The translations under genes and the position numbers were made by a program. Of a DNA stretch of 64,000 nt, positions 1 to 12,300 are shown one piece after another. The first letter of the stretch is position 1. Each line of letters opens with the position of its first letter. The notes beneath the pieces are model-generated. The model had not been told where the DNA came from. It saw only the letters and a program-made list of their open reading frames with translations, and did not search any database. The stretch comes from Acanthosepion esculentum (lineage: Eukaryota > Mollusca > Cephalopoda > Sepiida > Sepiidae). The DNA is taken from assembly GCA_964036315.1 (NCBI GenBank), contig OZ038496.1, positions 12,985,883-13,049,882 of the forward strand. Reading direction: 5' to 3'.

Positions 1-26
1 TTTGGTTCTGCCATTCGTTCTTCTTT

Positions 27-67
<41 letters not shown>

Positions 68-350
68 TGACATTCTTCCTTCCTTTCTTTCTTCTTTGTC
101 ATTTTACACCTTCTTTTTCCCTGTCATTTTCTTTCTTTCTTTCTCTTTCTTTTTTACTCGGTTTCATACCGTTTCAATGATTTTTATGTTTTACAATTTT
201 CTTCTTTCTTTCTTTCATTTTGTTTCGTCTTTGACTTTTTCTTTCTTTTTTCTTTTATTATTTCTCCCTCTTTTACACTTTACTTATTTTTCATTTTTCT
301 TCCATTATTCTTCCGTCTTCTTTCTCATTGACCAAATATTTGTTTTGTCT
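1..350. repeat. Pyrimidine-rich low-complexity tract with (TTTC)n
   Basis: A (TTTC)n run occupies about 25-64 and is followed by T/C-rich sequence with frequent TTTC. Apparent reading frames here are Phe/Ser-rich by composition and are not genes. Confidence 0.85.
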
Positions 351-744
351 TTGGTTATACATTCCATTATTGTAACAAGAAGGAAATTGGGAAGCTTCCT
401 GCTCGCTCTTAATTTTAATGAATTGTCGAAGGATTCTAAAAATTCCCGCGTATTTTCCCCTGTCAAGTGCTGGTCAAATATCCTCCGATTATTTTCAGTT
501 CATTATCATCATATTTTCCATCTTCATCATCATCATCATCATTATTATGCTTTCTCACACAGTTTACGTTCTTGGATGCACCAAATACATTAAGATATCT
601 GTCAAGTCACAAGAAGGTGTTCGGACCAACATCACTATCATTATTATTTTATTTCCATTGATTTCTGGTAAGTACACATTTCTTTCCGGGTCCCGCCCAG
701 AGACCTAAGGTTAGAAATGGCATCATGACATTTTCCACTGACAA
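351..744. other. Unassigned sequence with a short (ATC)n run
   Basis: Ordinary A/T-rich sequence. It contains a short (CAT)n stretch near 520-545. No gene or recognisable element is seen. Confidence 0.5.
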
Positions 745-905
745 AGGACACATTGCACAGTGGATAAAAGCGTTGGTTAGATGCCGTGACAGGATCCAAA
801 GAGTATGAGTTCAATACCCGGTTAAGACAGTGAGAAGAAGAGAACTTGGAGAGGGGAATTAACAGGAGGTAACTGACATCCATTAGACGTGGAACTAGAA
901 CACGT
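745..905 (+). repeat. tRNA-derived SINE copy (family A)
   Basis: The head has a box A-like CACAGTGGATAAAAGCG and a box B-like GAGTTCAATACCC, as expected of an internal polymerase III promoter from a tRNA. The body ends with 'gaacttggagaggggaatt' and 'ctgacatccattagac'. The same head and body recur at 21316-21455 and, inverted, at 53060-53280, which shows a dispersed family. The family name is not known to me. Confidence 0.65.
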
Positions 906-1066
906 TTTTTGCTTTTTCTATCTTATTTGTTTATATCAGTAGTTCTCAATCCTTTTTTTTTACCCATTTCCTTTTCTTTTACTCTTAATTTTTTTGTGGA
1001 ATTCCATTCAGCCCTGACCACCGATTTATGAAGAAATATGTCTATCTCTCTGTCTCCCTTCCGCTG

Positions 1067-1067
<1 letters not shown>

Positions 1068-1130
<63 letters not shown>

Positions 1131-1172
1131 CGTGTGTGTGTGTGTGTGTGTGTGCGTGTGTGTGTGTGTGTT
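1068..1172. repeat. Compound microsatellite (TC)n(TA)n(TG)n
   Basis: Consecutive runs of TC (about 1069-1088), TA (1089-1119) and TG (1119-1170). Confidence 0.95.
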
Positions 1173-1260
1173 TGCGTGCGTACGAACACTGATGTCAACT
1201 ATCAGCGGGCAACACCCAATAACTCTTAGATTATTACAATAAATCGTCTTCCCCTAATTC

Positions 1261-1263
<3 letters not shown>

Positions 1264-1310
<47 letters not shown>
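1264..1310. repeat. (TA)n microsatellite
   Basis: Uninterrupted TA dinucleotides. Confidence 0.95.
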
Positions 1311-1311
<1 letters not shown>

Positions 1312-1663
1312 GGATTGAAAAGTATATCCCTATTTTATATTTTATGTATTAGTGTCCAGCCAGGCATCCTCCGTTAAAACCCTGTGACCTTTTCCATTCG
1401 GTAGGTTTAAGAATAAAGTTTATTATACCAAACCAAGATTTTGGAAGAAATTAAAGGGCGAATTCCATAAGATATATCTTCCATAACACAAGAGTTTCTG
1501 GTGAAATCAGTTGACGCAATTCCTGTGTAGTCGTGAAGATGGTAGCGAAATCTGCTGCCCATATCGAATTTTAAATAAAACTTCGTTAAACGATTTCCCC
1601 TCATATCCATTTCTTGAAAAAATTATAAATAAATTGTATTTTAAAATGTGGAATTAATTTTCA

Positions 1664-1665
<2 letters not shown>
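1311..1665. other. Unassigned sequence
   Basis: Non-repetitive A/T-rich sequence between two microsatellites. A short open frame on the minus strand near 1407-1610 has no recognisable motif. Confidence 0.4.

Positions 1666-1756
<91 letters not shown>
1666..1756. repeat. Compound microsatellite (AT)n(GT)n
   Basis: AT repeats to about 1704, then GT repeats to about 1754. Confidence 0.95.
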
Positions 1757-1757
<1 letters not shown>

Positions 1758-1911
1758 CATATATATGTGTGTGCGCGTGAGTGTGTTTTGTATTTGTGCG
1801 TATACAAGTGCACTTCTGTATGTATTTGTAATATATGAAAATAATTATGGATTTTATTTGAGTTCACCATTAATAACTTTTCGACTATTCAAACAAATCA
1901 TATTTTTATAG

Positions 1912-2309
1912 AGGCAGCCATCAGTGGCGCAATCTCCTCAGGAACATGAAGCGCTATTGTTCGGCCTTTGATGGACGATGATCTAACATGAACCGATCAG
2001 TTTATATATTTCCCTATATAGTTATCTGGGTTATTGGGGAGGAGTTATTGGCGAACTGATATCACCTCTTGCCATTAATTTCTAGGGACCCTTTTCAGTA
2101 CTGCTGACGTATTGTCTCACCATTACTCAAGGGTGTAAATGACAAGGTGATTTGTGATCAGGAGCCATCGCAAGTAAAAGGTACTGTCAGCTACAATGTA
2201 CAGAAACAATAGATGGATATTTAAAACATCGTTTGATAGAATACCTGGAAACGTTCAATGGAAGGGATAATGTAAAGGTAACTATAAGACAGAAATATAT
2301 AATCTATAT
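1912..2309. other. Unassigned sequence
   Basis: About 400 bp of moderate complexity. No gene, RNA or repeat recognised. Confidence 0.4.
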
Positions 2310-2999
2310 CAGTCGTTCTCAACCTTTTTTTACTCAACCAACTGAAGAAGGCCGGAACGTTGTGATAAATATGGCAACAAAGGCGAGGACAACAGTCCGA
2401 ATAATGTAAATAGTATAAATTAATTAATGTAGCAATAGACTCGTCCTCGTGAAAATTGGTGACCTTCGACTCTCATTGACATCAAATGGAGCGGAATAAA
2501 AAAAAAAAAACAAACTCGAAGAACAGCATTATCCACAAGAATCTTATTAAATATATCTGAACTTTCTTAAATTTATTACTCACATATTTTAAAATGGTTT
2601 ATTATGGCTTATTTTAGTAGCGTACACAGTACCCCATAGAATTTAAATACAAGTTTATTTTCATTAAATTAATTTTACTTTAAAATAAATCATATATATT
2701 TACTATTTCTATAACACAATTCTTAACCCTTCGAGCGCTACGTTCCTGAACAATTTTACCCCTTCTGCTTGATCTTCTAAGTCAAAATTCGTAAATAATT
2801 GGTATGTAATGTTTCACGGTAGATATAAAAATAGTTACAAGTGTTTACCCACCGTTCAAATGGTAGTTGAGCATTAAGTCATTTTTCTCTACCACTGGTC
2901 AACCAGTGGCTGGGCAGTAAGTCATTTTTATCTGTCAGAAGTCCACCAAAAATTTAAGAGTAAAGGTAGTCCATGGTTAAAAAAAAGGGTTGAGAACTG
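2310..2999. mobile_element. Candidate foldback/hAT-like non-autonomous element
   Basis: The left end reads CAGTCGTTCTCAACCTTTTT. The reverse complement of the right end reads CAGTTCTCAACCCTTTTTTT, so the segment is bounded by imperfect inverted repeats whose sequence resembles hAT termini. The similarity continues a few bases outside (TATATCAG on both sides), and no clean 8-bp target duplication is visible, so the class is uncertain. A same-sense copy of the left terminus lies near 930-960. The interior holds a repeat-B fragment (2340-2420) and a piggyBac-like MITE relic (2723-2935). Confidence 0.35.
2723..2935 (+). mobile_element. Truncated piggyBac-like MITE (copy of 34759-35144)
   Basis: It begins TTAACCCTTCGAGCGCTACG and follows the same sequence as the better copy at 34759-35144: 'cctgaacaattttac', then 'ggtatgtaatgtttcacggt'. 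It contains a perfect hairpin CCACTGGT-CA-ACCAGTGG near 2895-2915. The right terminus is not recognisable. Confidence 0.5.
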
Positions 3000-3384
3000 A
3001 TATAAGATAGAAAAAAAGCATACAAAAAAAACTTGAGTCTCTGTTACGGATATTTGATCCTTTTATGTTGACTGGAATGAACAAAGTTAAATGTCTCCTG
3101 AGTTTTGAGTACGTTTTACTTTTTGGTTTAGTAATTTTTGGTTAAAAATAGTTTATGGGTTATTTTACTACCGTACATAATGCCCGATAGATTTTAGTTG
3201 TTAAATACAAGTTTATTTTCATTAAATTAGTTTTACTTCAAAATAAAGCATATATATGTACTATTTCTATAAAACAATTCTTAAACTACTCTATTAGTAA
3301 CAGAAAATTAAGCTTTTTTTTTCATCGAATGATTATGAAGGTTAGAAAAATTGACACAAAAAGTGGACCATACCTGTTTAAGGT
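3000..3384. other. Unassigned A/T-rich sequence with an internal dispersed repeat
   Basis: The stretch 3150-3290 ('acaagtttattttcattaaa', then 'aaataaagcatatatatgta') closely repeats 2610-2725, so an approximately 110-bp dispersed or tandem repeat is present. No gene is seen. Confidence 0.5.
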
Positions 3385-3490
3385 AGTGGACAAGTTAGAG
3401 AGGGGAATTAACAGGAGATAACTGATAACTCACATCCATTACACATGGCACGGAGAACTTGAACAGTTAAAGCCTATCGAGCGAAAAAAA
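3385..3490 (+). repeat. SINE family A tail fragment
   Basis: Carries the body motif 'gagaggggaattaacaggag' and 'cacatccattacacatggc' found in the other family A copies. The tRNA-like head is missing. Confidence 0.55.
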
Positions 3491-3499
3491 GGGTTCAGT

Positions 3500-3770
3500 T
3501 CGACATTCCAACCACCTGAAGAAAGCCGGAATGCACATCGGCCGAAACGTTGTGATAAATATGGCGATAAAGATGAGGAAAATAGTCCGAATAATGTAAA
3601 TATTGTATATAATACCTCATCACCGAAATATAGACAGATACTGAAAGGTCGAAACGTTGTAATAAATATGACAACAAAGATGAGGACAATAGTCGGAATA
3701 ATGTAAATAGTGTACATAATATCTCATCTCAGAAATATAGACAGATACAGCGTAGATTCTTGTAGAAATA
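3500..3770 (+). repeat. Repeat family B (two to three tandem units of about 115 bp)
   Basis: The unit contains CCGAAACGTTGTAATAAATA, then 'gatgaggacaatagtccga' and 'ctcagaaatatagacagata'. It starts just after CCTGAAGAAAGCCGG. Copies occur at 2340-2420, 21490-21680 and 53281-53515 (+) and at 21007-21130 (-). In several loci it directly follows SINE family A, so A and B may be parts of one composite element. Confidence 0.65.
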
Positions 3771-3967
3771 CCAATTCTCAGTTGTAACAAGTGTTCCGGA
3801 GTGAAATTGCTCTATGGACCACTAAAATATCACCGTGGACGCACAATTTGCTATTTTTTGTGTGTAGACCATCAGTGATGTTACATGGACATATAAGATG
3901 CATATGAACCCCGGTTGAGGACCACTGGTTTATATATTGAACACGCAGGAAAGCGACAGAAAAGAAC

Positions 3968-3969
<2 letters not shown>

Positions 3970-4024
<55 letters not shown>

Positions 4025-4035
4025 TGAACAGACTG

Positions 4036-4104
<69 letters not shown>

Positions 4105-4115
4105 TGAACAGACTG

Positions 4116-4172
<57 letters not shown>

Positions 4173-4183
4173 TGAACAGACTG

Positions 4184-4216
<33 letters not shown>

Positions 4217-4227
4217 TGAACAGACTG

Positions 4228-4272
<45 letters not shown>

Positions 4273-4310
4273 TGAACAGACTGAGATAGATAGATAGATA
4301 GATAGATAGG

Positions 4311-4352
<42 letters not shown>

Positions 4353-4363
4353 TGAACAGACTG

Positions 4364-4400
<37 letters not shown>

Positions 4401-4411
4401 TGAACAGACTG

Positions 4412-4484
<73 letters not shown>

Positions 4485-4495
4485 TGAACAGACTG

Positions 4496-4544
<49 letters not shown>

Positions 4545-4555
4545 TGAACAGACTG

Positions 4556-4600
<45 letters not shown>

Positions 4601-4659
4601 TGAACAGACTGAGATAGATAGATATGAACAGACTGAGATAGATAGATATGAACAGACTG

Positions 4660-4696
<37 letters not shown>

Positions 4697-4707
4697 TGAA
4701 CAGACTG

Positions 4708-4759
<52 letters not shown>

Positions 4760-4760
4760 C

Positions 4761-4792
<32 letters not shown>

Positions 4793-4803
4793 TGAACAGA
4801 CTG

Positions 4804-4864
<61 letters not shown>

Positions 4865-4875
4865 TGAACAGACTG

Positions 4876-4908
<33 letters not shown>

Positions 4909-4919
4909 TGAACAGACTG

Positions 4920-4976
<57 letters not shown>

Positions 4977-5001
4977 TGAACAGACTGAGATAGATAGATA
5001 T

Positions 5002-5032
<31 letters not shown>

Positions 5033-5043
5033 TGAACAGACTG

Positions 5044-5092
<49 letters not shown>

Positions 5093-5103
5093 TGAACAGA
5101 CTG

Positions 5104-5164
<61 letters not shown>

Positions 5165-5211
5165 TGAACAGACTGAAATAGATAGATAGATAGATAGATA
5201 TGAACAGACTG

Positions 5212-5268
<57 letters not shown>

Positions 5269-5349
5269 TGAACAGACTGAGATAGATAGATAGATAGATA
5301 GATAGATATGAATAGATAGATAGATAGATAGATAGATATGAACAGACTG

Positions 5350-5422
<73 letters not shown>

Positions 5423-5489
5423 TGAACAGACTGAGATAGATAGATAGATATGAACAGACTGAGATAGATAGATAGATATGAACAGACTG

Positions 5490-5534
<45 letters not shown>

Positions 5535-5585
5535 TGAACAGACTGAGATAGATAGATAGATAGATAGATAGATATGAACAGACTG

Positions 5586-5618
<33 letters not shown>

Positions 5619-5629
5619 TGAACAGACTG

Positions 5630-5694
<65 letters not shown>

Positions 5695-5761
5695 TGAACA
5701 GACTGAGATAGATAGATAGATATGAACAGACTGAGATAGATAGATAGATATGAACAGACTG

Positions 5762-5798
<37 letters not shown>

Positions 5799-5809
5799 TG
5801 AACAGACTG

Positions 5810-5862
<53 letters not shown>

Positions 5863-5873
5863 TGAACAGACTG

Positions 5874-5914
<41 letters not shown>

Positions 5915-5925
5915 TGAACAGACTG

Positions 5926-5978
<53 letters not shown>

Positions 5979-5989
5979 TGAACAGACTG

Positions 5990-6026
<37 letters not shown>

Positions 6027-6109
6027 TGAACAGACTGAGATAGATAGATAGATAGATAGATAGATATGAACAGACTGAGATAGATAGATAGATAGATATG
6101 AACAGACTG

Positions 6110-6150
<41 letters not shown>

Positions 6151-6221
6151 TGAACAGACTGAGATAGATAGATAGATAGATATGAACAGACTGAGATAGA
6201 TAGATAGATATGAACAGACTG

Positions 6222-6266
<45 letters not shown>

Positions 6267-6277
6267 TGAACAGACTG

Positions 6278-6350
<73 letters not shown>

Positions 6351-6361
6351 TGAACAGACTG

Positions 6362-6406
<45 letters not shown>

Positions 6407-6417
6407 TGAACAGACTG

Positions 6418-6470
<53 letters not shown>

Positions 6471-6481
6471 TGAACAGACTG

Positions 6482-6514
<33 letters not shown>

Positions 6515-6597
6515 TGAACAGACTGAGATAGATAGATAGATAGATAGATAGATATGAACAGACTGAGATAGATAGATAGATAGATATGAACAGACTG

Positions 6598-6638
<41 letters not shown>

Positions 6639-6649
6639 TGAACAGACTG

Positions 6650-6722
<73 letters not shown>

Positions 6723-6733
6723 TGAACAGACTG

Positions 6734-6790
<57 letters not shown>

Positions 6791-6801
6791 TGAACAGACT
6801 G

Positions 6802-6838
<37 letters not shown>

Positions 6839-6849
6839 TGAACAGACTG

Positions 6850-6882
<33 letters not shown>

Positions 6883-6893
6883 TGAACAGACTG

Positions 6894-6926
<33 letters not shown>

Positions 6927-6937
6927 TGAACAGACTG

Positions 6938-6982
<45 letters not shown>

Positions 6983-7025
6983 TGAACAGACTGAGATAGA
7001 TAGATAGATAGATATGAACAGACTG

Positions 7026-7070
<45 letters not shown>

Positions 7071-7081
7071 TGAACAGACTG

Positions 7082-7136
<55 letters not shown>
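3970..7136. repeat. (GATA)n satellite-like array punctuated by TGAACAGACTGA
   Basis: About 3.2 kb of GATA tetranucleotides interrupted dozens of times by the spacer TATGAACAGACTGAGA at irregular intervals. Because spacer plus repeats often keep frame, the minus strand stays open for more than 1,100 codons of Leu-Ser-Ile-Tyr repeats. This is a composition effect, not a gene. Related spacers occur in the arrays at 49782-49953, 52767-53036 and 54139-56400. Confidence 0.95.
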
Positions 7137-7440
7137 AATTTCCTATCCTCTGTCTAATATTAGATTTTAAAAAACAAATGAAATTTGTCTGCAAAATAAA
7201 TCTGACATGGCGACAGAATGCATAAAGGAAAAATGAGAGTCACTTTAAAGTTCTTTTTGGGGGTCTAAGACGAAAATGCCATGTCTTTCCACACTTGAGG
7301 GATAAAGATGTTGTTACCAGATTTTTTTTCCAGTTTGTTAAAAAGCGTCTGACAATCATATGTTGGATTTAGAAATTCATAACCCAAAGGCTAATCATGG
7401 ACACCACTTCTGTATTCGCCTGGATCTACTTTTAGAATAT
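7137..7440 (+). repeat. Copy of Penelope-associated 3' tail repeat
   Basis: Near-identical to 51504-51840: it starts GGAAATTTCCTATCCTCTGT-like and ends 'attcgcctggatctactttt'. The second copy lies directly downstream of a Penelope-like GIY-YIG fragment, so this copy is probably a solo element tail. The GATA array abuts its left end here; a GATA-like 'agatagatagat' follows the right end of the other copy. Confidence 0.6.
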
Positions 7441-7796
7441 TTGAACCATAAAATATTCCTTTAAGAAACCTCACTTATTTAATTATTGAAGTAGCCAATA
7501 ACTAAAAGTAGATTCAAATATCCTTTATGCATATGCCAAGGTCACTTTGCAGTTTTAACTCTTTTTTATGTAATTTATCAAACACTTTTTTCATAATCTA
7601 TAAAACATATGTATACATCTTTCTGCATTTGTATTGCTCTTTCTGATATCCTTCTCGTCGTAAATATCGCATTCAAGGTCCAGTGTTTTTTACTTACTTG
7701 CAATGTTTTTGTCTTATTCCCCGTCTAATTCTGCTGTGTTCGCAATTCATGAGAATGATACGTTTGTTATATGGCTCATTAGGCTGTTTTCTTCCT
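7441..7796. other. Unassigned sequence
   Basis: A/T-rich sequence without recognised features. It lies between the Penelope tail repeat and the 30-bp array. Confidence 0.4.
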
Positions 7797-8160
7797 GGGT
7801 ATGACGATAAACTGCATCCGCGTCCTGGGTAAGAAGATAAACTGCATCCGCGTCCTGGGTAAGAAGATAAACTGCATCCGCGTCCTGGGTAAGACGATAT
7901 ACTACATCAGCGTCCTGGGTAACACGATAAACTACATCCGAGTCCAGGGTATGACGATAAATTACATCCGCGACCCGGGTATGACGATAAACTACATCCG
8001 CGACCTGGGTATGACGATAAACTACATCCGCGTCCTGGGTAACACGATAAACTACATCCGCGGCCTGGGTATGACGATAAACTACATCCGCGTCCTGGGT
8101 AAGATATACTACATCTGCGTCCTGGGTAAGACGATAAACTATCTCCGTGTCCTGGTTATG
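7797..8160 (+). repeat. 30-bp minisatellite, about 12 copies (module 1 of composite element)
   Basis: The unit is GACGATAAACTACATCCGCG followed by TCCTGGGTAT (30 bp). Because 30 is a multiple of 3, both strands are open through it. Single units of the same sequence occur at 9207-9240 (+) and 48185-48222 (-), each next to the conserved core that follows here. Confidence 0.9.
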
Positions 8161-8335
8161 AAGATAAACTACGTCCAACAGCAAGACCTCTGATCAGGAG
8201 GATTTGAGGAGCGTGGAACCACCTCTTAATTGCCTCTGGTCCCAGGTTTACCCTGACCCGGGGTGGTAACACTTGTTAGGGTCCCAGGTATGGGCAAATA
8301 GTTAACACCCAAACTTGTGTAAAAATAGATTCAAT
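8161..8335 (+). repeat. Conserved core of the composite tandem-repeat element, copy 1
   Basis: Contains 'tctgatcaggaggatttgag', 'gtggaaccacctcttaatt' and 'gttagggtcccaggtatggg'. The same core occurs at 9241-9390 and inverted at 48040-48185. It is non-tandem and links the 30-bp module to the 27-bp module. Confidence 0.75.
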
Positions 8336-8545
8336 AACAGAAATAATTTGTAATAAAAAATTATTACCAGCAATAATTTTTTAAGGAAAAAATATTATCA
8401 GCAATACTTTAAAAAACAAAATACCAGCAATACAAACAGCTATACATTCTTTGAAAAAAATATGGCCAGCTATAGATTTCCTCAAGGAAGAATATTCCCA
8501 GAAATAGATTTTTGAAGAAAAACATATTACCAGCAATAAAAATGT
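8336..8545 (+). repeat. Degenerate short copies of the 27-bp module
   Basis: Repeated 'ccagcaata' followed by A/T-rich stretches every 27-32 bp, a diverged version of the unit amplified at 9600-20215. The position after the core matches that of the large array. Confidence 0.55.
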
Positions 8546-8548
8546 TGT

Positions 8549-8985
8549 CGGCATTAAATAACCCATTGTGGTTGATATGCCGTAAAACATAATAAACCAA
8601 ACCAATCTAAACCAAAGAATACATATTTTATTCATACGATTCTATCCTAATAATGTTCTCGGTATGAAATAATCCATAGGGGTTGATATGTCGTAAAACA
8701 AAATAAACCAAACCAATCTAAACCAAACAATACATATTCTATTTATACGAATCTATCCTAAAAGTGTAGTCGGCATTAAATAACCCATTTAGGTTGATAT
8801 GACGTAAAACAAAATAAACCTAATCAATCTAGACGAAAGAATACATATTCTATTCATACGAATCTATACTAAAAATGTAGGCGGAATCTATCCTAAAAAT
8901 GTAGTCGGCATTAAATAACCCATTGAGGCTGATATGCCGTAAAACAAAATAAACCAAACCAAACGAAATCATTAGGCTGTTTTCC
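8549..8985 (+). repeat. 111-bp tandem repeat, about 4 diverged copies (module 3)
   Basis: The unit starts CGGCATTAAATAACCCATTG and includes 'gatatgccgtaaaacaaaat' and 'ccaatctaaaccaaagaata'. CGGCATT (or its variant) lies at about 8549, 8660, 8771 and 8906, so the spacing is 111, 111 and 135 bp. The same unit forms the uniform inverted array at 57765-58590. Confidence 0.85.
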
Positions 8986-9206
8986 TGATTAAGTTCACAA
9001 ACTTTTGCTCCTGTCTTCTTCGAAAATGTATCTACTTAGGTCTTCCTATATATCACCGCTGTTGTAGATTTTATTTATTATGTCTGTAATCTTGTTAATG
9101 CTGAAATCCTCTAATGAGTTCATATAGAATCTCGAAAAACATCACAGAAGAATCATAGATGCGGCTGCAATATTCAATTCATATGCGAATGGTAGGATTA
9201 TAAATA
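8986..9206. other. Unassigned spacer between composite-element copies
   Basis: No recognised features. Confidence 0.4.
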
Positions 9207-9398
9207 TATATCGTCCTGGGTATGACGATAAATTACATTCGACAGCAAAGCCTCAAAGTGGGATATTGGAGATTTTGTGGAGTGTGGAACAACTACTTAA
9301 TTATTTCAGGGTCCCAGGTCTACCCTGACGTGGGAACATAGCACCTGTTAGGGTCCCAGCTATGGGTAAGTAGTGAATCCCCCAACAAAAACAAATCA
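9207..9398 (+). repeat. Conserved core of composite element, copy 2, with one 30-bp unit
   Basis: Starts TCGTCCTGGGTATGACGATA and continues with the core motifs 'gagtgtggaacaactactta' and 'gttagggtcccagctatggg'. It directly precedes the giant 27-bp array. Confidence 0.75.
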
Positions 9399-12300
9399 CT
9401 ATGAAAGTAAAACAATACATTTTTATAGTAAAAATACACGCAATACTCTTTTTATAAAAACATTGCCAACAATAGATATTTATAGCAGAATGACCAACAA
9501 CAGTTTCTATCTGAAATTGAAGGCATACAATTGTGTTCAAAATATTTCGATTTCGGCATTAAATAACCCATAGAGTGAGATATACCCTTAAACAAAATCA
9601 ACCAACAATACAAGTTATAGTAAAATTACGAACAATACATTTTATAGTAGAATGACCAACAATACACTCTATAGTAGAATGACCAACAATACATGTTATA
9701 CCAGAATTACAAACCATATATTTTATGGCAGAATGACAAAAAATACATTTATAATAGAATGAGCAACAATAACATTTTATAGCAGAATGACCAGCAATAC
9801 ATTTTATTGTAGAATGACCAACAATGGATGTTATAGTAGAATGACCAACAATACGTTTTATAGAAGAACGCCAGACAATACATTTTTATAGCAAAATGAC
9901 CAAAAATAGATTTTATAATAGAATAACCAACGATATATTTATAGAAGAATAACCATCAATACGTTTTACAGTAGAATAACCGACAATACATTTTTATAGC
10001 AAAATGACCAACAATACATTTTATAGTAGAATAACCAACAATACATTTTATAGCAGAATGTCCATCAATATATTTTATAGCAGAATGACCAACAATACAT
10101 TTTATAGCAGAATGACCAACAATACATTTTATAGCAGAATGATCAACAATACATTTTATAGCAGAATGACAAACAATACATTTTATAGCAGAATGACCAA
10201 CGATACATTTTATATCAGAATGACCAGCAATACATTTTATAACAGAATGACCAGCAATACATTTTATATCAGAATGACCAACAATACATTTTATATCAGA
10301 ATGACCAACGATACATTTTATAGCAGAATGACCAACGATACATTTTATAGCAGAATGACCAACAATACATTTTATAGCAGAATGACCAACGATACATTTT
10401 ATACAGAATTACCAGCAATACATTTTATAGCAGAATGACCAGCAATACATTTTATAGCAGAATGACCAACAATACATTTTATAGCAGAATGACCAACAAT
10501 ACATTTTATAGCAGAATGACCAACGATACATTTTATAGCAGAATGACCAACAATACATTTTATAGCAGAATGACCAACGATACATTTTATATCAGAATTA
10601 CCAGCAATACATTTTATAGCAGAATGACCAGCAATACATTTTATATCAGAATGACCAACAATACATTTTATATCAGAATGACCAACGATACATTTTATAT
10701 CAGAATGACCAACAATACATTTTATAGCAGAATGACAAGCAATACATTTTATAGCAGAATGACCAATAAAACATTTTATATCAGAATGACCAGCAATACA
10801 TTTTATAGCAGAATGACCAGCAATACATTTTATAGCAGAATGACCAACAATACATTTTATATCAGAATGACCAACAATACATTTTATAGCAGAATGACCA
10901 ACGATACATTTTATAGCAGAATGACCAATAATACATTTTATATCAGAATGACCAGCAATACATTTTATAGCAGAATGACCAACAATACATTTTATAGCAG
11001 AATGACCAACGATACATTTTATATCAGAATGACCAACAATACATTTTATATCAGAATGACCAACAATACATTTTATAGCAGAATGACCAACGATACATTT
11101 TATATCAGAATGACCAACAATACATTTTATAGCAGAATGACCAACAATACATTTTATAGCAGAATGACCAACGATACATTTTATAGCAGAATGACCAACA
11201 ATACATTTTATAGCAGAATAACCAGCAATACATTTTATAGCAGAATGACCAGCAATACATTTTATATCAGAATGACCAACAATACATTTTATATCAGAAT
11301 GACCAACAATACATTTTATAGCAGAATGACCAACGATACATTTTATATCAGAATGACCAACAATACATTTTATAGCAGAATGACCAACAATACATTTTGT
11401 AGCAGAATGACCAGCAATACATTTTATAGCAGAATGACCAACAATACATTTTATAGCAGAATGACCAGCAATACATTTTATAGCAGAATGACCAACAATA
11501 CATTTTATATCAGAATGACCAGCAATACATTTTATAGCAGAATGACCAGCAATACATTTTATAGCAGAATGACCAGCAATATATTTTATAGCAATATGAC
11601 CAACAATACATTTTATAGTAGAATTACCAACAATATATTTTATAACAGAATGACCAACTATACATTTTATAACTGAATGACCAACAATACATTTTATAGC
11701 AGAATGACCTGCAATACATTTTATATCAGAATGACCAACGATACATTGTATATCAGAATGACCAACAATACATTTTATAGAAGAATGACCAACAATATAT
11801 TTTATAGCAGAATGACCAACTATACATTTTATATCAGAATGACCAACAATATATTTTATATCAGAATGACCAACAATACATTTTATATCAGAATGACCAA
11901 CGATACATTTTATAGCAGAATGACCAACAATATATTTTATATCAGAATGACCAGCAATATCTTTTATAGCAGAATGACCAGCAATACATTTTATAGCAGA
12001 ATGACCAACAATACATCTTATAGCAGAATGACCAACAATACATTTTATAGCAGAATGACCAACAATACATCTTATAGCAGAACGACCAGCAATACATTTT
12101 ATAGCAATATGACCAACAATACATTTTATAGTAGAATTACCAACAATACATTTTATATCAGAATGACCAACAATACATTTTATATCAGAATGACCAACGA
12201 TACATTTTATAGCAGAATGACCAACAATACATTTTATAGCAGAATGACCAACAATACATTTTATAGCAGAATGACCAACGATACATTTTATAGCAGAATG

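Noticed and set aside
3800..3935. hAT-like terminal motif near 3905-3930 (minus strand CAGTGGTCCTCAACCGGGG)
   Set aside because: Only one end is convincing. I found no matching inverted partner or target duplication, so no element was called.
3778..7194. 1,138-codon minus-strand frame of Leu-Ser-Ile-Tyr repeats
   Set aside because: It is the translation of punctuated GATA repeats and flanking non-coding sequence.
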